From positions 1 through 64,000 of the forward strand of contig WYBX01000041.1 in assembly GCA_011525695.1 (NCBI GenBank): a stretch of 64,000 nt of DNA, read 5' to 3'. Position 1 is the first letter of the stretch; every line of letters begins with the position of its first letter. Both the position numbers and the translations under genes were made by a program. The notes under the pieces were generated by a model. That model was not told the DNA's origin and did no database searches. It was given only the letters and a program-made list of their open reading frames with translations. The DNA is from Verrucomicrobiia bacterium. GTDB lineage: Bacteria > Verrucomicrobiota > Verrucomicrobiia > Opitutales > Opitutaceae. Shown here in pieces: positions 60,467 through 64,000 of the stretch.

Positions 60467-60490
60467 GCGAGCCCGGGCGGGCTCGCCTTT
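60467..60490 (+). terminator. Hairpin terminator after rplT
   Basis: 8-bp stem GCGAGCCC/GGGCTCGC with a 4-nt loop followed by CTTT, ten bases after the rplT stop. Confidence 0.75.
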
Positions 60491-60512
60491 CTGTTTTCTG
60501 TTCGTTTTCAGG

Positions 60513-60550
60513 AAGGACGGGCCTCGCAAAGGGGTGCCGTCCTTTTTTTT
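60513..60550 (+). terminator. Strong terminator before pheS
   Basis: 8-bp stem AAGGACGG/CCGTCCTT with a 16-nt loop followed by six further T residues (60545-60550). It could be a factor-independent terminator of rplT or an attenuator of the pheS unit. No PheL-like peptide or T-box was recognised. Confidence 0.8.
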
Positions 60551-60678
60551 ACATGTCCCCGAATCTTTCTCTTTCCTCTTTCTCTTACTCTTTCTCCCGC
60601 TGAACCTGAGCAGAGAGAAGGAAGAAAGATAAAGAGTGAGAGAACGGTATCCGCCGCGATTCCCTGCACGCTCCTCTC

Positions 60679-61722
60679 ATGCAAGACCAACTCTCCGCCC
60701 TCCTGGCCAAAGCTGCCGCCGAATTGCCGGCCGTGAAAACCCGGCCGGAGTTCGAGGCCGCGAAGGCGCGCTACGTCGGGCCCCACGGGGAACTCACGGC
60801 GCTGATGAAGCAGCTGGGCACGGTTCCGAAGGAGCAGCGTCCCGCAGTCGGCCGGCTGATCAACGAGGCGAAGGGCACCCTCCAGTCGCATCTCGACACC
60901 GCCCTGGCGCGGATCGGCGAGGCGGAGCTTGCGGCCCAGCTCGGGCCGGCCGTCGATGCCACACTGCCCTCGCCGGATTCCGGCCCGGGCACCATCCATC
61001 CGCTGACCCAGGTGCGGGAGGAAATGTGCCGGATCCTCCGCAAGGTCGGCTTCAGCATCGCCGATGGTCCCGAGGTCGAGACGGAATTCTATTGTTTCGA
61101 TGCCCTGAACACCCCGAGCGATCACCCCGCGCGCGACGAGAAGGACACGTTCTATTTCCCTGTCTCCGCGCGGTTCGGGAACGTCTCGAAGAAAGTCCCC
61201 GAGGAGCGCTACCTGCTCCGGACGCACACCTCGTCGGTGCAGATCCGGACGATGCTGAAGGGGCCGCCGCCCATCCGGATCGTCTCGCCAGGGCGGGTGT
61301 ACCGCCGCGACACCACGGATGCGACCCATAGTGCAAATTTTCACCAGCTCGAGTGCCTGTACGTCGACCGGAAGGTCACGGTCCGGGACCTCAAGGCGCT
61401 GCTCGATTACATCTTCGTCGCGCTGCTCGGCAAGGACACCAAGACCCGCTTCCGCCCGCATTATTTCGGCTACACGGAGCCGAGTTTCGAGGTTGATCTG
61501 AGTGCAAAGCACCTGCCCAAGGTCCGGAAGGAGTGGATCGAAATCGGCGGCTGCGGCATGGTGGATCCGGCCGTCTTCGACGCGGTCGGCTACGATTCGG
61601 AGGTCTGGAGCGGCTATGCCTTCGGCATGGGTCTCGAGCGGCTCGCGATGCTGCTCTACGGGATCGATGACATCCGTTATTTCTACCAGAACGATCTGCG
61701 GTTTCTGAGGCAGTTCGGATGA
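60679..61722 (+). CDS. pheS: Phenylalanyl-tRNA synthetase alpha subunit
   Basis: The product has 347 residues. N-terminal coiled coil, then motif 2 region (VSPGRVYRRDTTDATHSANFHQLECLYVD) and motif 3 (GYAFGMGLERLAMLLYGI). It pairs with PheT as an alpha2-beta2 enzyme. The ATG at 60679 gives the family's usual N-terminus. Confidence 0.97.
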   Translation: MQDQLSALLAKAAAELPAVKTRPEFEAAKARYVGPHGELTALMKQLGTVPKEQRPAVGRLINEAKGTLQSHLDTALARIGEAELAAQLGPAVDATLPSPDSGPGTIHPLTQVREEMCRILRKVGFSIADGPEVETEFYCFDALNTPSDHPARDEKDTFYFPVSARFGNVSKKVPEERYLLRTHTSSVQIRTMLKGPPPIRIVSPGRVYRRDTTDATHSANFHQLECLYVDRKVTVRDLKALLDYIFVALLGKDTKTRFRPHYFGYTEPSFEVDLSAKHLPKVRKEWIEIGGCGMVDPAVFDAVGYDSEVWSGYAFGMGLERLAMLLYGIDDIRYFYQNDLRFLRQFG

Positions 61723-61727
61723 GAAGT

Positions 61728-61885
61728 AGTAGCGAGTAGCGGGTAGCGAGTAACGAGCTTGGCAGATAAATCACAATCCTTTCCGAGATGTCCTGGTGTG
61801 GCAGAAGGCGCACGCCTTCCACCGTGGCTGATTATCGAGACACCTCAGCACGCTACTCGCTACTCGCTACCCGCTACTCGCTACT
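61728..61885. repeat. Long inverted repeat between pheS and pheT
   Basis: Arms of 30 bases (61728-61757 and 61856-61885) match at 29 of 30 positions in inverted orientation and are each built of tandem TAGCGAG/TAGCGGG units. The 98-base loop contains a smaller hairpin (GAAGGCG-CA-CGCCTTC). A stable hairpin here could limit pheT translation or protect mRNA. Confidence 0.85.
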
Positions 61886-61895
61886 TTGCTCGCAA

Positions 61896-64000
61896 ATGAA
61901 AATTTCCCTCAACTGGCTTAAGGACTACGTGGCGCTCGACGCCTCTGTCGAAGAGATCACGCGGGCGATCACGTTCCTCGGCTTCGAGGTCGAGGGAGTG
62001 GCCACGACCGGCGCGCCGCCGCTGGAACATGTTGTCGTCGGCGAGATCCTCACCCGGGCCAGGCATCCGAATGCCGACAAGCTTTCCGTCTGCACCGTCG
62101 ACGTCGGCCCAGCCGGGGGCGTGAAGACGATCGTGTGCGGCGCGCACAACTGCGATGCCGGCAACCGCGTGCTGGTGGCGCTGCCCGGGGCCGTCCTGCC
62201 GGGCAATTTTCAGATCAAGGAGTCGAAAATCCGCGGCCAGTCCTCCGCGGGCATGATGTGTTCGCCGGACGAAATCGGGATGGGCACGGACCACTCCGGC
62301 CTGCTATTGCTGCCAGGGCGCCCGGAACTCGGGCTGCCGATCCACCAGGCGCTGCCACCCGGCGACACGGTGTTCGACGTCGAAATCACGCCCAACCGTC
62401 CCGACTGCCAGTCGCACCTCGGCATCGCGCGCGAGCTGGCCGCCTGGTTCAAGCTGCCCTTGCTGTATCCGCAGGAGAAGTTCCGCGGCGTGATCGACGA
62501 GTCGGCGCCGGGGGGCGCGCGGCCGGATTTGCTCCGCTCCGTCCGGGTGGAGGCGCCCGAGGACTGCCCGCTCTATACGGCGCACGTGATCACGGGGATC
62601 AAGATCGGCCCGAGCCCGCAATGGCTCCAGGACCGGCTGGTGGCCGTCGGATTGCGCCCGATCAACAATGTGGTCGACGTGGGCAATTACGTGATGCTCG
62701 AGACCGGCCAGCCGTTGCACGCCTTCGATGCGCGGCGGCTGGAAGGGAACGAGATCGTCGTCCGCCGCGCCGTAGATGGCGAGACCATCACCACGCTCGA
62801 CGGCAAGCCGCGCACGCTCAGCCACCGGATGCTGGTGATCGCCGACGCCAAGGCGCCGGTGGTGATCGCCGGGATCATGGGCGGTGAGAATTCCGGCGTC
62901 GGTCCCGACACCACGGACCTCGTGCTCGAGTGTGCCATTTTCAAGCGGCAGTCGATTCGCGCGACCTCGCGCAAGCTGGGGCTCAGTTCCGACTCCTCCT
63001 ACCGATTCGAGCGCGGCGTGGATCCGCACACCGCGCTCGAGGCCGCGTACCGGGCGATCGACCTCATCCTCGAGACCGCGGGGGGGCGCGTCACCGGCCC
63101 GGCGTATCGGATTGGCAGCGACGTTCCGTGGCAGCGCGAGATCGTCGTCACGCACGACTACATCACCGAGCGGCTCGGATTCGACATCCCTGCCGCCGAC
63201 ATGCGGGCCGCCTTCGAGGCGCTGGATCTGACCATCACGCGCGAGGAGGAGACGGTGCATCCGGCCCGCGGGCCCGCCTGGACGGTGAACATCCCGAGCT
63301 GGCGGGACGATCTCGATCGGCCAATTGACCTGGTGGAGGAGGTGCTCCGGCTTTACGGGAGCGACCGGATTCCCCCCGCCGTGGTGCAGTCGCCCGGCCT
63401 CGAGGCGGATGATGATCCCATCGTGCTGTTCGAACGGCGCTGGCGCGACTACCTCGTGGGTCACGACTGCCATGAGTGCGTCACCACGACGCTCCGTCCG
63501 GCGAAGGAGGTGATGACCTGGAGCTCGCATGCGGCGGCGGCCGAGCTCGCGCTGGCGAACCCATTCGTCGAGGACCAGTCGCACCTGCGACCAACGCTGA
63601 TTCCCGGACTGCTGGAAGCGCTTAAGCTGAACCAGTCGCGGGGCGTCGCGGCGGACCGGCTCTTTGAGACCGGCCGGATTTTCGTGGAGCGCAACGGCCA
63701 GATCCTGGAATGCGCCGCGGTGGCCTTTGTGCTGGCCGAGCCCGTCGGGACGCGATCCTGGCTCTCCCGGCCGGCACCGGATTTTTATCAGGCCAAGCAC
63801 CATGTCATGGCGTTGGCCGCCGCTGCCGGGGCGGAGTTTTCGCGGTCGCCGCTCGGACCGATTTCCGGTGCCAGCGGATGGCAGGAAAACCATTCGGCGG
63901 CCGCCGGTGATTTGGCCGGGCCCGGCTGGATTGCGCGGTTCGGCCTGCTGAATCTCGCGCTCGTGCGCGCAGCCGGCCTCGAGGGCCGGATCCACGCGGG
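61896..64000 (+). CDS. pheT: Phenylalanyl-tRNA synthetase beta subunit, 3' end cut by window
   Basis: 701 residues visible. N-terminal B1 domain (MKISLNWLKDYVALDASVEE), tRNA-binding EMAP-like domain with HPNADKLSVCTVDVG, B3/B4 editing domain, B5, and the catalytic-like core (IPSWRDDLDRPIDLVEEVLRLYG). The C-terminal anticodon-binding domain lies beyond the right edge. Starts 10 bases after the inverted repeat. Confidence 0.96.
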   Translation, partial: MKISLNWLKDYVALDASVEEITRAITFLGFEVEGVATTGAPPLEHVVVGEILTRARHPNADKLSVCTVDVGPAGGVKTIVCGAHNCDAGNRVLVALPGAVLPGNFQIKESKIRGQSSAGMMCSPDEIGMGTDHSGLLLLPGRPELGLPIHQALPPGDTVFDVEITPNRPDCQSHLGIARELAAWFKLPLLYPQEKFRGVIDESAPGGARPDLLRSVRVEAPEDCPLYTAHVITGIKIGPSPQWLQDRLVAVGLRPINNVVDVGNYVMLETGQPLHAFDARRLEGNEIVVRRAVDGETITTLDGKPRTLSHRMLVIADAKAPVVIAGIMGGENSGVGPDTTDLVLECAIFKRQSIRATSRKLGLSSDSSYRFERGVDPHTALEAAYRAIDLILETAGGRVTGPAYRIGSDVPWQREIVVTHDYITERLGFDIPAADMRAAFEALDLTITREEETVHPARGPAWTVNIPSWRDDLDRPIDLVEEVLRLYGSDRIPPAVVQSPGLEADDDPIVLFERRWRDYLVGHDCHECVTTTLRPAKEVMTWSSHAAAAELALANPFVEDQSHLRPTLIPGLLEALKLNQSRGVAADRLFETGRIFVERNGQILECAAVAFVLAEPVGTRSWLSRPAPDFYQAKHHVMALAAAAGAEFSRSPLGPISGASGWQENHSAAAGDLAGPGWIARFGLLNLALVRAAGLEGRIHA

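Noticed and set aside
61728..61885. Intrinsic terminator between pheS and pheT
   Set aside because: Arms are far apart and not followed by a T-tract; a structural or mobile repeat is more likely.
62304..63995. 563-codon minus-strand frame opposite pheT
   Set aside because: Shadow of PheT; composition is Arg/Asp/Gly-rich noise.

Overview
The window is GC-rich (roughly two thirds G+C by eye) bacterial chromosome from a Gram-negative, diderm organism. BamA, Skp, LpxD, a PqiA/PqiB-type lipid transport set, TonB/ExbB/ExbD, a Tat-exported Gfo/Idh/MocA protein and a ctc-pth-rpsF-ssb-rplI-dnaB-bamA gene order together suggest Verrucomicrobiota, probably Opitutales/Opitutaceae. That assignment is inferred from gene content and order, not from a marker search.

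Layout. 1-9.5 kb: a truncated VOC gene, a fragment of an AhpD-like gene, tRNA-Arg, a GNAT acetyltransferase, an FtsH-type membrane protease, a pqiA(split)-pqiB operon, a small DUF2934 protein, an outer-membrane barrel and a Tat-secreted oxidoreductase. 9.5-25.7 kb: a 16.2 kb integrated element bounded by perfect 49-bp direct repeats. The left repeat is the 3' half of an intact tRNA-Asn. The right repeat lies beside a tyrosine integrase. The element is transcribed almost entirely on the minus strand: integrase, excisionase-like proteins, a primase/RecA-like replication protein, an iteron-like repeat block, TerS, a prohead protease, a tail chaperone, a tape measure protein, a probable holin, a block of small genes and an ART-like protein. 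Two receiver-only regulators and a lipoprotein lie at the tRNA end. No large terminase, portal, major capsid or major tail protein is recognisable, yet the reading frames are intact and tightly packed. The element therefore resembles a phage satellite more than ordinary prophage debris.

25.8-30 kb: a zeta-like kinase toxin with a ParD-like antitoxin and a palindromic operator, a degenerate receiver overlapping a REC-PAS-PAS-HisKA-HATPase kinase, and an SRPBCC protein. 30.3-40.2 kb: a housekeeping block of bL25, Pth, bS6, SSB, bL9, DnaB, BamA, Skp, LpxD and Prs. It links translation, replication and outer-membrane assembly. 40.4-43.5 kb: HtrA protease, PyrE, an HTH plus metallo-beta-lactamase protein and tRNA-Pro. 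43.6-48.5 kb: a seven-gene TonB-type energy-transduction operon (exbB, two exbD, tonB, a TPR protein and two membrane-anchored coiled-coil proteins).

48.9-49.3 kb: a tRNA-Gln/Thr/Lys cluster. 49.4-58.3 kb: an M14 carboxypeptidase, an FAH-family protein, a gamma-glutamyltranspeptidase relative, and an overlapping RraA/UxaA-SAF/UxaA/SDR set that looks like sugar-acid catabolism. 58.3-64 kb: a DUF455 ferritin-like protein, rpmI-rplT (no infC directly upstream), pheS, a long inverted repeat, and pheT running off the right edge.
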